DNA from: Methanolacinia paynteri
GTDB lineage: Archaea > Halobacteriota > Methanomicrobia > Methanomicrobiales > Methanomicrobiaceae
Reading direction: 5' to 3'
NCBI RefSeq assembly: GCF_000784355.1
Contig: NZ_KN360931.1
Coordinates: 82,942-146,941 of the forward strand
DNA length: 64,000 nucleotides
Position 1 is the stretch's first letter; each line of letters starts with the position of its first letter. The translations under genes were made by a program, and so were the position numbers. The notes under the pieces were generated by a model, which worked only from the letters and a program-made list of their open reading frames with translations, ran no database searches and was not told the DNA's origin. This document shows positions 34,356-44,110 of this stretch, piece by piece.

Positions 34356-36029
34356 ATGAAAGAAACAGAAGATGAGATCGAGATACTGATCGGAGGAAAG
34401 GCAGGTGAAGGTATAAACCGGGCTGGACAGGTAATCGCCGAGATAATGTCCGAAAGCGGGTACAATGTCTTCATGATATTCGATCACCCGTCTCTGATAA
34501 AGGGCGGCCATAATTTTACCGTAATCCGGGCGTCGAAAGGTCATGCCGGTGGAATAAAGAAAAGATACGATATTGCAATAGCCCTCGATAAAAATACGAT
34601 AAACCTCCATAAAGATAATTTTTCCCGGGATACGGTGGTAATATTCAATTCGGACAGGGTGAAAAAAGTGGAGGGCACCGGTATCCCTGCAAGCTCCATC
34701 GTAGAGGATGCGGGTGGAATTCCGATCATGATCAATTCATGCCTGATAGGTGCCTTCTGCAGATCCGCCGGCTTTGAATGGTCAGACGTGGAGCCGATCT
34801 TAAGAAGCAAATTCCCGATAAAGAGCGATCTTAACCTGAAAGTCGCAAAAAGCGGTTTCGAGCATTCGGAAAAGAAGGTGACTTTGGATCCGGCAGACGC
34901 CGGGAAGGAGAAGGACAAAGTCATCTCCGGGAGCGAAGCAGTCGGGCTTGGGCTGGCCTACGGCGGAATCGAAGGATATATCGCATATCCCATGTCTCCA
35001 GCTTCGGGGATTCTTCATTTTCTCTCGTCCAAAAAGGATGAATTCAATATCAAAGTTTTTCAGCCCGAAGGTGAGATCGCAGCCATTCTCATGGCCGAGG
35101 GCATGGCCTGCTGCGGATCTAAAGCCGCGGTCGGTACATCGGGAGGCGGGTTCTGCCTGATGAATGAAGGGTTGTCGTTTTCCGGCATAGCAGAAGTGCC
35201 GATCGTGATCGTAAACGCCCAGAGGCAGTCCCCGTCGACGGGGGCTCCGACATATACTGCACAGAGCGATCTTCCGTATGTAATATCCGCGGGCCACGGG
35301 GAGTTTCCGCGAATCGTCGTCTCTCCCGGTAATGCAGAGCAGGCATTTGTGTGGTCTGCAAAGGCGGTCGGCCTTGCGTGGCAGTTCCAGGTCCCGGTCA
35401 TAGTCCTGACTGATGTAACGCTCGGCGATTCCCTCTACAGTTTCGACCCAGCCAATGTTCTGAAAGAAAGATATGACTATACTGCGTCCGTTGCCGCCGA
35501 GGAGGGGGATTACCTAAGGTATAGATATACTGAGGACGGAGTGTCTCCACTTGGATTTTTCAACGGGGATTTCGGGACTGTCAAGATCAACGGAAAGACT
35601 CATGATGAATTGGGAATTTCAACGGATAATCCCCTGGTCCTGGAAAAACTTGCCGAAAAACGGAAACTTAAAGATCATGCCATAAGGGAGGCGATGGAGA
35701 ATGAAGACTGCATCGTCAAGTCCGGGAACGAGGGATCGAAGACCATCGTCGTTTCCTGGGGCTCCAATGGTCCACTCTGCAGCGAGGTATGCGGGAAGAC
35801 GGGGCTGAGATCGGTCCAGCCTATTGTGCTCCATCCCTTCCCGGAGAAGCAGTTCGAAGATTCAGTCTCGGGGTATGAACGCATGATTGTCGTCGAGGAT
35901 AATTCAACCGGACAGCTTGCGGACATTATAAGAAAACAGGGATATTCTGTCGATGCTACGATCCTGAATTACACCGGGAGGCAGATGACGATCGAAACGC
36001 TTGAAGAGCGGCTGAAGGAGGTGCTGTGA
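34356..36029 (+). CDS. korA: 2-oxoacid:ferredoxin oxidoreductase, fused gamma-alpha subunit
   Basis: 557 residues. The gamma domain is at about 5-175 (EILIGGKAGEGINRAGQVIA, SLIKGGHNFTVIRAS). The pyrimidine-binding alpha domain begins near 190 (SGSEAVGLGLAYGGIEGYIAYPMSPAS) and includes GTSGGGFCLMNEGLSFSGIAE and the domain II C-terminus. With the next gene it forms a TPP- and ferredoxin-linked 2-oxoacid oxidoreductase. This two-gene fused form is the 2-oxoglutarate or generic 2-oxoacid type rather than four-subunit PorABCD. The real 2-oxoacid cannot be fixed from sequence. Start codon ATG 34356. Confidence 0.9.
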   Translation: MKETEDEIEILIGGKAGEGINRAGQVIAEIMSESGYNVFMIFDHPSLIKGGHNFTVIRASKGHAGGIKKRYDIAIALDKNTINLHKDNFSRDTVVIFNSDRVKKVEGTGIPASSIVEDAGGIPIMINSCLIGAFCRSAGFEWSDVEPILRSKFPIKSDLNLKVAKSGFEHSEKKVTLDPADAGKEKDKVISGSEAVGLGLAYGGIEGYIAYPMSPASGILHFLSSKKDEFNIKVFQPEGEIAAILMAEGMACCGSKAAVGTSGGGFCLMNEGLSFSGIAEVPIVIVNAQRQSPSTGAPTYTAQSDLPYVISAGHGEFPRIVVSPGNAEQAFVWSAKAVGLAWQFQVPVIVLTDVTLGDSLYSFDPANVLKERYDYTASVAAEEGDYLRYRYTEDGVSPLGFFNGDFGTVKINGKTHDELGISTDNPLVLEKLAEKRKLKDHAIREAMENEDCIVKSGNEGSKTIVVSWGSNGPLCSEVCGKTGLRSVQPIVLHPFPEKQFEDSVSGYERMIVVEDNSTGQLADIIRKQGYSVDATILNYTGRQMTIETLEERLKEVL

Positions 36030-36871
36030 TGTCTGCCCGGAACCTGATCACGGATGCCCCGAATACCTGGTGCGAGGGCTGCGGCAATTTTGCTATCCTT
36101 CATTCGATAAAGAATATTGTCGGTGAATTCGAGGAGGAGGGCATAAAACCCGAACAGATCGTTCTTGTTACCGGCATCGGTTGTCACGCGAAGATAGCAG
36201 ATTATCTTAACATCAATACCCTGTATTCCCTGCACGGAAGGGCGATTCCTTATGCAACAGGGATCAAGATTGCGAACCCTGACCTGAAGGTCATATGCTG
36301 CGTCGGCGACGGGGATTCATATGCCGAGGGGATCGAACATCTTCTCTTCGCTGCAAAGAGGAACCTGGATATCACCGTTGTCGTTCATGACAACCGTGTC
36401 TACGGTCTTACCACGGGGCAGTACACGCCTACTTCGCCCGGAACTTATCACGGCAAATCGAATCCCCCCGACGGCAGCGACTTCCCGTTCAATCCCCTGA
36501 AGCTGATGCTCTGTTCGGGTGCGACATTTATCGGAAGGGGCTATACCGGGAGAATGGATCATCTCCAGGACCTGATTAAGAAAGGAATATCCCACAGGGG
36601 TTTTTCCTTCATCGAGGTGCTCCAGATCTGCGCAAGCTTCTATAATAAGTCGCAATGCTACGACGAGCATGTTTACGATTACGAAGGAGATACAGGAGAC
36701 ATCGGCAGGGCATTCTCAGCAGCCTCGGAATGGGACTACAACAGCGATTCCCAAATTCCGCTCGGGCTGATATACAGGGCCGAAAGAGAGATCTTTGAGG
36801 AGAGATTCAGTAACACCACCTCCGATCCCGAAGCTCGCAGAAAGGCGGTTCTTGAATTCCTGGGCAGGTAA
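36029..36871 (+). CDS. korB: 2-oxoacid:ferredoxin oxidoreductase, TPP-binding beta subunit
   Basis: 280 residues from ATG 36029, whose A is the last base of the korA TGA stop. WCEGCGNFAIL near 14 is the conserved cysteine element. TGIGCHAKIADYLNINTLYSLHGRAIPYATGIK leads to the TPP motif CVGDGDSYAEG near 92 with NRVYGLTTGQYTPTSP near 128. A C-terminal cysteine occurs in VLQICASFYN. The pair lacks a dedicated ferredoxin subunit, so an external ferredoxin is likely. Confidence 0.93.
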   Translation: MSARNLITDAPNTWCEGCGNFAILHSIKNIVGEFEEEGIKPEQIVLVTGIGCHAKIADYLNINTLYSLHGRAIPYATGIKIANPDLKVICCVGDGDSYAEGIEHLLFAAKRNLDITVVVHDNRVYGLTTGQYTPTSPGTYHGKSNPPDGSDFPFNPLKLMLCSGATFIGRGYTGRMDHLQDLIKKGISHRGFSFIEVLQICASFYNKSQCYDEHVYDYEGDTGDIGRAFSAASEWDYNSDSQIPLGLIYRAEREIFEERFSNTTSDPEARRKAVLEFLGR

Positions 36872-36936
36872 TTTTGCAGTCTCAGCAAGGATTAAATAAT
36901 TTCAAATCAATCTTCGAATGACAGGAGAATAAAAAA

Positions 36937-37473
36937 ATGGCGATAAATCAAAGAATGGAACAGGCATTGAACGACCAGATCAAGTGGGAGCTGTACTCAT
37001 CGTATCTCTACCTGTCGATGTCATCATGGTATGAATCGGAAGGTCTGAAAGGATTTGCACAGTGGGAATATGTCCAGGCACAGGAGGAGAGGGATCATGC
37101 AATCAAGATCTACAGGTATGTCATATCGAGGGGCGGAAGGGTTGTCCTCCAGCCGATCGATGCACCTCCGTTCGAATGGGCCTCTCCCCTGGCAGCCTTC
37201 GCTCATTCGCTCGAACACGAGCAGAATGTTACGAAGATGATATACAACCTCGTTGATATTGCAACCGAGGAGAAGGATCATGCCACGAGCAACATGCTCC
37301 AGTGGTTCGTCGACGAACAGGTAGAAGAAGAGGACGATGCGGGTCAGATCGTCGATCAGCTTGAAAAGATTGAGAAGACCGACAATCTCTCGCTGCTCTA
37401 CACTCTCGACAAGGAGCTCGGGACAAGGGTCTATGTACCCCTCCAGCCCACAACAGCCCCCGGCCAGCAGTAA
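36937..37473 (+). CDS. Ferritin
   Basis: 178 residues. This is a four-helix iron-storage ferritin with the usual ferroxidase ligands: E in IKWELYSSYLYLSM near 17, E and H in EERDHAIKIY near 50-53, E in HSLEHEQNVT near 94, and Q/E in FVDEQVEEEDDA near 127-131. There is no haem-type Met signature and no N-terminal extension. The last 15 residues (QPTTAPGQQ) are flexible. It follows korB by 65 bp with its own GGAGAA site; iron and ferredoxin links are only contextual. Confidence 0.93.
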   Translation: MAINQRMEQALNDQIKWELYSSYLYLSMSSWYESEGLKGFAQWEYVQAQEERDHAIKIYRYVISRGGRVVLQPIDAPPFEWASPLAAFAHSLEHEQNVTKMIYNLVDIATEEKDHATSNMLQWFVDEQVEEEDDAGQIVDQLEKIEKTDNLSLLYTLDKELGTRVYVPLQPTTAPGQQ

Positions 37474-37524
37474 TCCCCGCAGGGGATCAAATAATTTATA
37501 ATTCTTTTTTCACAACAAGGTAGT

Positions 37525-38946
37525 ATGGAGGGGCGTGATAACCGGGACTATCCCGTGAAATGGCTGATCTTCACCGTAGGCCTCGGGGTATTTATCGGTT
37601 CGTTCAATATCAGTCTCCTGAATGTTTCCCTGCCTTCGATTGCACTGTATTTCGATTCGAATCTAAGCACGGTCTCGTGGGCGCTGGTGATCTATCTCGT
37701 CGTCCTGTCCGGGACGATTCTTGCATTCGGAAGACTTGCCGATATCAAGGGCGTAAAAAAGATATTCATCTCGGGATTTGCTGTATTTACTGCCGGAACA
37801 TTTCTGTGTGGTTTTTCTCCGGGGATACATTTTCTCATCTTCTTCAGGATGGTCCAGGCGGTTGGAGGAGCGATGCTTTCCGCGACGGCTCCGGTGATAA
37901 TCGTGAATTTCCTCCCGAAAGAGGAGAAGGGTTTTGGCCTGGGTATAATCGCCACGCTTGCAACTACCGGGATTGCACTCGGGGCTGTTGCAGGCGGGAT
38001 TATAACGTCCTTTGCAGGCTGGCAGTACATCTTCTTCTTTTGCGTCCCGATAGGTGTTGCCGGAATGCTGCTCGCCTACAGGTTTATTCCGAAGATAACA
38101 CCGGGGACGAAGGTATGGTCTTTCGATATTCCCGGGACGGTCTTCATGGTTCTCGGGATCTCGACTCTTCTCCTCGGCCTGAACAAGGGGCGGGAGTTTG
38201 GCTGGACCTCGACACCGATCGTGGCAGTATTCGTTCTTTCGGCTATATTCTGGATTGCGTTTATTGTATGGGAGAATCGAGCCAATGAGCCGGTTCTCGA
38301 TTTCAGGCTTTTCGGTAATAACTCGTTCGTCCTTGCAAACATATCCGGCTTTATGATAAAGACCGTATTCACCGGGATAATACTGATCTTTACGCTGTAT
38401 TTCGAGATCGTCAAGGGCTTTGATCTTGCCCTTGTCGGGCTTCTGCTTTTGATCCCTGCAACGGTTTCGATGATTGTCGCACCGTTCGCAGGGAAGGTGT
38501 CTGATAAAGTCGGCTCGAAGATGTTATGCACCTCCGGCTGCCTGACCGTGACGATGGTCTTCCTGATCTTTTCGTTGTTCGCTGGTATTATGGGGTATAT
38601 TTTTTCCGCCCTGGCACTTGCGGTGTTCGGGTTTTCGATGGGGATCTTTCTCACTCCTAACCGGAAACTGATACTAGGGCATAGTCCGCCCGACAAGAAA
38701 GGGGTGTCGTCGGGGATCATGAAGACCTTCGGGAACTTCGGTTCGGCTCTAGGGATCATCATCTTCGGAACGGCGCTTGAAGAGATCATCGGTATCTCCG
38801 GCGGCGAGATGTACATGGCCCCGGTTCAGCCGGTCCCGGAGTTTATGGTTACCGGGTTTACCTACACCTTCGCCATTGCGCTCATGATCTGCCTTGCTAC
38901 GACGGTTCTGACATTCTTCGTAAAAGAGCCCGAGCAGGAGCTATAA
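37525..38946 (+). CDS. MFS multidrug-type exporter (14-TM, DHA2-like)
   Basis: 473 residues with about 14 hydrophobic segments. Family features: N-terminal NISLLNVSLPSIALYF (motif D region); GRLADIKGVKKIFISGFAVF (motif A) near 70; RMVQAVGGAMLSATAPVIIV near 105; and motif C GIALGAVAGGIITSFAGWQYIFFF near 150. It probably extrudes hydrophobic or cationic compounds using the proton or sodium gradient; the substrate is unknown. No regulator gene lies adjacent. Confidence 0.9.
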   Translation: MEGRDNRDYPVKWLIFTVGLGVFIGSFNISLLNVSLPSIALYFDSNLSTVSWALVIYLVVLSGTILAFGRLADIKGVKKIFISGFAVFTAGTFLCGFSPGIHFLIFFRMVQAVGGAMLSATAPVIIVNFLPKEEKGFGLGIIATLATTGIALGAVAGGIITSFAGWQYIFFFCVPIGVAGMLLAYRFIPKITPGTKVWSFDIPGTVFMVLGISTLLLGLNKGREFGWTSTPIVAVFVLSAIFWIAFIVWENRANEPVLDFRLFGNNSFVLANISGFMIKTVFTGIILIFTLYFEIVKGFDLALVGLLLLIPATVSMIVAPFAGKVSDKVGSKMLCTSGCLTVTMVFLIFSLFAGIMGYIFSALALAVFGFSMGIFLTPNRKLILGHSPPDKKGVSSGIMKTFGNFGSALGIIIFGTALEEIIGISGGEMYMAPVQPVPEFMVTGFTYTFAIALMICLATTVLTFFVKEPEQEL

Positions 38947-39067
38947 TCGCCGGGATTTGGGGCATCGACAAACCACCGGAGCTTTCTCCGTGAATCCGGT
39001 ATTTTTCGTGTTATATAGTTTTAATACGTCTAAAATCAAAATTACTTAAAAACCGGGTGATAAACAA

Positions 39068-39571
39068 ATGACCGGACAATTTGTACCAAAGAAGGTGTTT
39101 TTCACCTCCGGATGCGGGAGTCACGAAGATAAGCTGACTTCCTTCGAGATGTCCCTCCGCCGGGCCTCGATAGAATGCTATAATCTTGTCGAAGTCAGTT
39201 CGATTTTACCGCCGAAATGCCGTATCATATCCCGGAGTGCGGGTATCAAAGAGCTTTTTCCCGGCAGCGTGGTCTTTACCGTCCTGTCCCGTCTCTCGTC
39301 CAAAGAGCCGTCGCGGAGGATCACAGCGTCCGTGGGATGTGCCGTCCCTGAGAAGCCCGAGACGAACTGGGGATATTTTACCGAATACCACACCTATGAC
39401 GAGACGAAAGAGGAGGCAGGGGATTATGCCGAGAAGATCGCGGAAAACATGTTCAAAAGCGTCTGGCAAAAGGTCCCAGCCAAGACCATGAACATAACCG
39501 AATCGGCAATTGTCGATGCCGACGGCCTCTGGACGACAGTTGTCGCTGCTGCGGTTTTTCTGATGGAATAA
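39068..39571 (+). CDS. pdaD: Pyruvoyl-dependent arginine decarboxylase
   Basis: 167 residues. Archaeal PdaD converts arginine to agmatine for polyamine synthesis. The self-cleaving site VSSILPPKC is near 43-51, where the second Ser becomes the pyruvoyl group. FTSGCGSHEDKLTSFEMSLR near 14 and GYFTEYHTYDETKE near 102 are also typical. GGGTGA-type Shine-Dalgarno sequence GGGTGAT at 39056-39062 supports ATG 39068. Confidence 0.95.
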   Translation: MTGQFVPKKVFFTSGCGSHEDKLTSFEMSLRRASIECYNLVEVSSILPPKCRIISRSAGIKELFPGSVVFTVLSRLSSKEPSRRITASVGCAVPEKPETNWGYFTEYHTYDETKEEAGDYAEKIAENMFKSVWQKVPAKTMNITESAIVDADGLWTTVVAAAVFLME

Positions 39572-39586
39572 AAAAATAAAAAAAGA

Positions 39587-41020
39587 TTAATAACTTCTTC
39601 CTACGACAGCCTGTTTCGAAGGCTTGCCGCAGATTACACATTTTCCTTCGGACTTATCGATAAATTCCGACCTGATCTCGTCGCCGAGGACACTGACATC
39701 GTACCTCTTCTCGATCTCCTGTGCACATTCCTCGCAGCCGCACCACTGGACGATCGCAATTCCAGACTCCACTGCCTCTTTGATCTCGTCGGGCTCTTCG
39801 ACTATTTTGATCTGGCTCCGGATTCTTTCGACAGCCCTTGACTTCAGCTGTTCTTTGAACTGATCCATAAACGCCATGACCCCTTCCTTCAGGTTTTCAC
39901 GCGGGATGCTCGTCTTCTCCCCGAACCTGTCGGCGGCCATCACGACACCGTTCTCAAGATCTCTCGGCCCGATCTCAAGCCTGAGAGGAGTTCCACGCAT
40001 CTCCCAGTGGTAGTATTTGGCGCCCGGTCTGAGGGGTCTGTCGTCGATTTTGACTCTCAGCCCTGCGGCCTTCATCTCCGCTTCGATATCCTTCGCAGCC
40101 TGCGTTACCTCTTCGGCCATCTTTTTCATTATAATCGGGACGATAACAACCTGAACCGGTGCGATCTCCGGGGGAAGAACAAGACCCTTGTCGTCGCCGT
40201 GAATAGAGATCAGTGCGGCGATGCACCTCTCCGAGATCCCGTAGCAGGTCTGGTAGGCATACTGCTGCTCCCCATTCTCATCCTCGTAACAGATCTCGAA
40301 GGTCTTCGCGAAGTTGTCGCCGAGATGGTGTGCGGTTCCGACCTGAAGCGTTCGTCCGTCCGGCATCACCGCGTCCGCAGCGATAGTATAATCCGCACCT
40401 GGGAATTTGTCCCAGTCCGGCCTCTTCGACATGATCACAGGGACGCAAAGCCTGTCATAGAACTCTTTGTACAGGGAGACGGCGTCTTCCACCTGCTCCT
40501 TCGCCTCCTCCCATGTTGCATGAACAGTATGGGCCTCCTTGAAGGACGTGATCTCACGCAGGCGGATGAGAGGTCTCGTATGTTTCGTCTCGTAGCGGAA
40601 CGTATTCACGATCTGGTAGAGCTTAATCGGAAGATCCGCATGGGACCGGACCCATAACGCATACATCGGGTAGATTGCAGTCTCGCTCGTCGGGCGAAGC
40701 GCCAGCGGAACGTCGAGCTTGCTGAGTCCCCCGTTCGTCACCCAGTAAACCTCCTCTTCAAACCCTTTGATATGCTCCGCCTCCTTCATGAATTCATATT
40801 CCGGAATTAAGAGTGGAAAGAGAGTCTCTTCGTGATCCCTGTCGAGAAGTTCCCTCAGTATGCCGTAGGTCGCCTTCCTTATCGCAAAACCGTGCGGAAA
40901 CCAGACATAAAGTCCTTTTACGGGATACCTGACATCCATAATCTCGGCCCGCCAGAGTATCTCGTTATACCATTCGCTAAAATTATTCTTTGAGGGCAAT
41001 GAACCGCTGTCTTCAGACAT
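39587..41020 (-). CDS. proS: Prolyl-tRNA synthetase (archaeal/eukaryotic type)
   Basis: 477 residues, class II. Motif 2 lies in [20 protein letters not shown] near 142-161. The motif 1 region is [18 protein letters not shown], and motif 3 includes [13 protein letters not shown]. The anticodon domain is at about 280-390. The C-terminal zinc-binding domain typical of archaeal ProS has WCGCEECAQ and CVICGKPSK and ends in a conserved Tyr (GRSY). It lies 3 bp downstream of the SpoIIM-like gene, in an operon with it and the DUF63 gene. Confidence 0.96.
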   Translation of the reverse strand: MSEDSGSLPSKNNFSEWYNEILWRAEIMDVRYPVKGLYVWFPHGFAIRKATYGILRELLDRDHEETLFPLLIPEYEFMKEAEHIKGFEEEVYWVTNGGLSKLDVPLALRPTSETAIYPMYALWVRSHADLPIKLYQIVNTFRYETKHTRPLIRLREITSFKEAHTVHATWEEAKEQVEDAVSLYKEFYDRLCVPVIMSKRPDWDKFPGADYTIAADAVMPDGRTLQVGTAHHLGDNFAKTFEICYEDENGEQQYAYQTCYGISERCIAALISIHGDDKGLVLPPEIAPVQVVIVPIIMKKMAEEVTQAAKDIEAEMKAAGLRVKIDDRPLRPGAKYYHWEMRGTPLRLEIGPRDLENGVVMAADRFGEKTSIPRENLKEGVMAFMDQFKEQLKSRAVERIRSQIKIVEEPDEIKEAVESGIAIVQWCGCEECAQEIEKRYDVSVLGDEIRSEFIDKSEGKCVICGKPSKQAVVGRSY

Positions 41021-41023
41021 TTA

Positions 41024-41599
41024 TCAGACTCCCTGAACTACTAGATCTATGATTTGGGGCGTAATAAAAGCCTCTATAATCGCTGCGGCGGCGAGAAGGG
41101 GAATTACAATCATGAGAAAAACTTTAGCGAGCTTTCCCGCATATTCCGCCGCATCGTCCATGCCCTTATACTCCATCCACAATGATTCGGCAAGGAGAAA
41201 CCCGAGACCCGAAGAGATAATGAACGCAGGGATCTCGAAGATGCCGTGCGGAATTATACCCGCTGCGACTGCTGCTACTCCCTGGGCCTTTGCAGCATAT
41301 TCAAGGACAAAGCCTATTATCACTCCGTTTGTCAGCAGCACGATCAGTGTCACTACCCCGAACGTCGCACCCCCTATGAAAAGAAGGATCGATGCCTCGA
41401 GATTGTTGATGAAAAGAGTGACTGCCATCGTAGCGGAGTCCTGTTCGTTTATGTAACTGAAGAGATCGTCGTTTAATGCCTGGATAAGTGTCTCGGCACT
41501 CCCGGAGTTCTGGCCGATCGTCAGTGCACCGATTGCCAGGAAGACTACGAAGATTACGAGTGAAAAAGAGATGCTGTAAGAGAGTTTCTTATCAAACAT
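41024..41599 (-). CDS. SpoIIM-like (DUF95) membrane protein
   Basis: 191 residues with about five membrane helices (YSISFSLVIFVVFLAIGAL, GGATFGVVTLIVLLTNGVI and others). The family core FINNLEASILLFIGGATFGV and GIIPHGIFEIPAFIISSGLGF match the stage II sporulation protein M family. In spores SpoIIM works with SpoIID/P in wall remodelling. Archaeal members have no such role and function is unknown. The start overlaps the end of the DUF63 gene by 8 bp. Confidence 0.85.
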   Translation of the reverse strand: MFDKKLSYSISFSLVIFVVFLAIGALTIGQNSGSAETLIQALNDDLFSYINEQDSATMAVTLFINNLEASILLFIGGATFGVVTLIVLLTNGVIIGFVLEYAAKAQGVAAVAAGIIPHGIFEIPAFIISSGLGFLLAESLWMEYKGMDDAAEYAGKLAKVFLMIVIPLLAAAAIIEAFITPQIIDLVVQGV

Positions 41600-42437
41600 A
41601 GAGGATCATCCTCACCATGTCGCGTATTCCCGGTGCAAGCCCTACCATGATCATCGCGAGAATAATCAGGTGGAACAGCGCTTTGTTCCCTTCCTGCCTG
41701 TAGATCTGGAGTATATAGATAGCAGGGATTATCACGACGAGCTTTAATGCGAACATAGAAAATGCGGTGCCGGTCGCTTCGATCAGTGCCGAGCCCACGA
41801 CATGCTGCTCGACATACGTCACCTCGTGGAGGTCTATGCCGAAACTCGTCGCACTCGCGTCGAGCATATGCCCGAATATTAACAGCTTGTAGAGGATGTC
41901 GTCGACATAATCCCATTTAAGGGCGTATTTGACGAACGCCCAGACTGCAAGGGACGATATGCATGCAATCCCGAGGATTGAAAACATCACGAAGAAGTTT
42001 ATCTGGGTGACCGTGAGCCCGTACCATACCAGCGGAACCAGGGAGATCGCGCATGCAATAATCCCTCCTGTTGCAAAACCCTTGTGATAATCCGCTATGA
42101 TCTTTCTCCCTTCAAGTGCTCTTGAGAGCACCAGGACCACTATCGCATAGAAGAAAATCACGAAGTAGATCAGCGGAGTTATCAGAAGAACGTAATAGGG
42201 ATAGGGTATAATTCCCGTATCTTCGACGACACGGAGAAATCCGCCCAGGACGATATACGGGATAAGCGACAGGACGAAGTCCTTGTCAATCTCGATTCCG
42301 GCGCGAAGAAGCCATTTATAGACCAGGTACACCGATACAATCAGGATAATTGCGTAGGTGAGCGTATCAACGATTGTATACGCTCCGCCGTTGACGATTG
42401 GACCAACGTAATATTTGTATATAAAATCCCCAATCAT
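41592..42437 (-). CDS. DUF63 membrane protein
   Basis: 281 residues with about eight membrane helices (TIVDTLTYAIILIVSVYLVY, YYVLLITPLIYFVIFFYAIV and so on). The DUF63 core GHMLDASATSFGIDLHEVTYVEQHVV lies near 200 (given in parts); it is an archaea-only family with conserved Asp, His and Glu at this site, suggestive of an enzyme, but unknown. Its start lies 14 bp from egsA on the other strand. Confidence 0.85.
   Translation of the reverse strand: MIGDFIYKYYVGPIVNGGAYTIVDTLTYAIILIVSVYLVYKWLLRAGIEIDKDFVLSLIPYIVLGGFLRVVEDTGIIPYPYYVLLITPLIYFVIFFYAIVVLVLSRALEGRKIIADYHKGFATGGIIACAISLVPLVWYGLTVTQINFFVMFSILGIACISSLAVWAFVKYALKWDYVDDILYKLLIFGHMLDASATSFGIDLHEVTYVEQHVVGSALIEATGTAFSMFALKLVVIIPAIYILQIYRQEGNKALFHLIILAMIMVGLAPGIRDMVRMILYV
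42414..42426 (+). promoter_or_regulatory. egsA: TATA box of egsA inside the DUF63 gene
   Basis: TTTGTATATAAAAT is centred about 31 bp before ATG 42452, so transcription would start only a few bases before the ATG. It lies within the first codons of the divergent DUF63 gene. Confidence 0.5.
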
Positions 42438-42451
42438 TTATTGATAAAATA

Positions 42452-43534
42452 ATGAGCGCAGATAGTATAAAAGTACTCAAAAACCCTCAATTCGACAAAT
42501 CGAAATGGCTCCAGATGCCAAGAGATATTATCATCGGGCATGATGCGGTCGAGCAGCTCCCCGATGTCTGCAGGGATTTGCATATCGGCAGGTCTGCGCT
42601 GATAATATCCGGCGAACATACGATGAAGGCGGCAGGCGCCAGGGTTCTCGATCTCGTAGGTGAGAACGGCTGCACTACCGAAGTTTTCATGTCGGAATCA
42701 ATATCTATCGATTCGATAAATGAAGCCCAGGAGGCCGCAAAGAGCCATGATTATATTATAGGCGTCGGCGGCGGAAGGGTTATCGATCTTGCGAAAGTTG
42801 TTTCATACAATCTCGATCAGCACTTCATCAGTGTGCCCACCGCCGCATCGCATGACGGCATAGCATCGTCGAGAGCTTCGGTCTCGACGGAGAAGGGAGC
42901 GGTCTCGGTCGATGCGCAGCCCCCTTCCGCAATTATCGCCGACACCGGGATTATTGCAAAGGCTCCTTTCAGGCTTATGGCATCCGGCTGTGCAGATATA
43001 ATCTCCAACAGGACCGCGATACTCGACTGGGAAATATCCCACAGGCTTCGCGGGGAGGCGATCAGCGAATATGCGGCTGCTCTCTCGGCGATGACCGCAG
43101 ACATACTCGTAAAGAATGCAGGCCTAATCAAGCCCGGATCGGAAGAGGCGGCTTGGATCGTAACAAAAGCCCTGGTCTCATCCGGAGTGGCGATGAGCAT
43201 CGCGGGATCTTCACGCCCTGCAAGCGGAGGAGAGCACAAATTCAGTCATGCACTGGACATTCTCGCTCCAGGCAAAGGTCTTCACGGCGAGCAGTGCGGA
43301 ATCGGTTCGATAATGACGATGTACCTGCACGGGGGGGACTGGCGTGGCCTCAGGAGTTCGCTTAAGGCGATAGGAGCACCGGTGACCCCGGCAAAGATCG
43401 GCATCGACGACGAGACTGCGGTTGAAGCCCTTCTGATGGCAAAAAAGATCAGGCCGGAGAGATTTACGATTCTCGATGCTGGAATGGGGCGTGAATGTGC
43501 GGAAAAACTTGTAGCAATGCTTTACAAGGAGTAA
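42452..43534 (+). CDS. egsA: sn-Glycerol-1-phosphate dehydrogenase
   Basis: 360 residues. It reduces dihydroxyacetone phosphate to sn-glycerol-1-phosphate, the backbone of archaeal lipids, with NAD(P)H. The nucleotide loop IIGVGGGRVIDLAK is near 107. The metal ligands lie in SVPTAASHDGIAS (Asp near 148) and GGEHKFSHALD (His near 260) and LHGEQCGIG (His near 275). Length and motifs match the archaeal family rather than glycerol dehydrogenase. It is leaderless or almost so. Confidence 0.96.
   Translation: MSADSIKVLKNPQFDKSKWLQMPRDIIIGHDAVEQLPDVCRDLHIGRSALIISGEHTMKAAGARVLDLVGENGCTTEVFMSESISIDSINEAQEAAKSHDYIIGVGGGRVIDLAKVVSYNLDQHFISVPTAASHDGIASSRASVSTEKGAVSVDAQPPSAIIADTGIIAKAPFRLMASGCADIISNRTAILDWEISHRLRGEAISEYAAALSAMTADILVKNAGLIKPGSEEAAWIVTKALVSSGVAMSIAGSSRPASGGEHKFSHALDILAPGKGLHGEQCGIGSIMTMYLHGGDWRGLRSSLKAIGAPVTPAKIGIDDETAVEALLMAKKIRPERFTILDAGMGRECAEKLVAMLYKE
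42463..42472 (-). promoter_or_regulatory. TATA box of the DUF63 operon inside egsA
   Basis: Read on the minus strand, CTTTTATACT is centred about 31 bp before the DUF63 ATG at 42437. It falls within codons 4-7 of egsA. Confidence 0.4.
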
Positions 43535-43557
43535 AAGGGATCTAAAAGGTGTATAAA

Positions 43558-44007
43558 GTGAGCGTAGATGAAGTAAAAATAACCCTTGTCGGGAGCGACC
43601 TTGCGGAAGAGGGCCTTGAATTCGTTTACCGCGGGGAGCTTGAGGACTGTGAAGGGTGCAGGATGCATAAGGTATGCAACAATCTTACCCCGAGAAAGAG
43701 CTACAGGATTACCGGAATCAGGAACTCCAATATCCTGCCATGCAATGTTCATCATAACGGGGTCTGTGCCGTGGAGGTAGTCGACTCGCCTGTCATGGTC
43801 CTGATCGATGCTAAGAAGGCAATCCTGAACTCCGAGATTACGATGGATTTCATCTGCCCCGAGATCGGTTGTGACAATTATGAAAAGTGCTTTCCCGAAG
43901 GTATTGTCGAGAGCGGGAAATATCTTGTAACGAGGATCGTCGATTCGAAAAAAGTTTCCTGTGAAAGAGGAAAAAGCCTGAAGTGTGTAGAGCTTATCCC
44001 GAAATGA
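43558..44007 (+). CDS. UPF0179 cysteine-rich protein
   Basis: 149 residues from GTG 43558, preceded by AAAAGGTG at 43544-43551; GTG 43549 is the alternative. UPF0179 is a methanogen/archaeal family of unknown function. Conserved cysteines: CEGCRMHKVC near 31-40, LPCNVHHNGVC near 63, ICPEIGCDNYEKC near 103, and VSCERGKSLKC at the C-terminus. These are probably iron-sulfur or zinc ligands. It follows egsA closely and is likely cotranscribed. Confidence 0.85.
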   Translation: MSVDEVKITLVGSDLAEEGLEFVYRGELEDCEGCRMHKVCNNLTPRKSYRITGIRNSNILPCNVHHNGVCAVEVVDSPVMVLIDAKKAILNSEITMDFICPEIGCDNYEKCFPEGIVESGKYLVTRIVDSKKVSCERGKSLKCVELIPK

Positions 44008-44110
44008 ATTGAATTTGCTACATGTAATTATACCCTGTTTCGGGTATTTCCAGCTGTTGAAAATAATCGGCAGAAACTCTAAATAACATAATTGGAAACC
44101 AATAATTATC

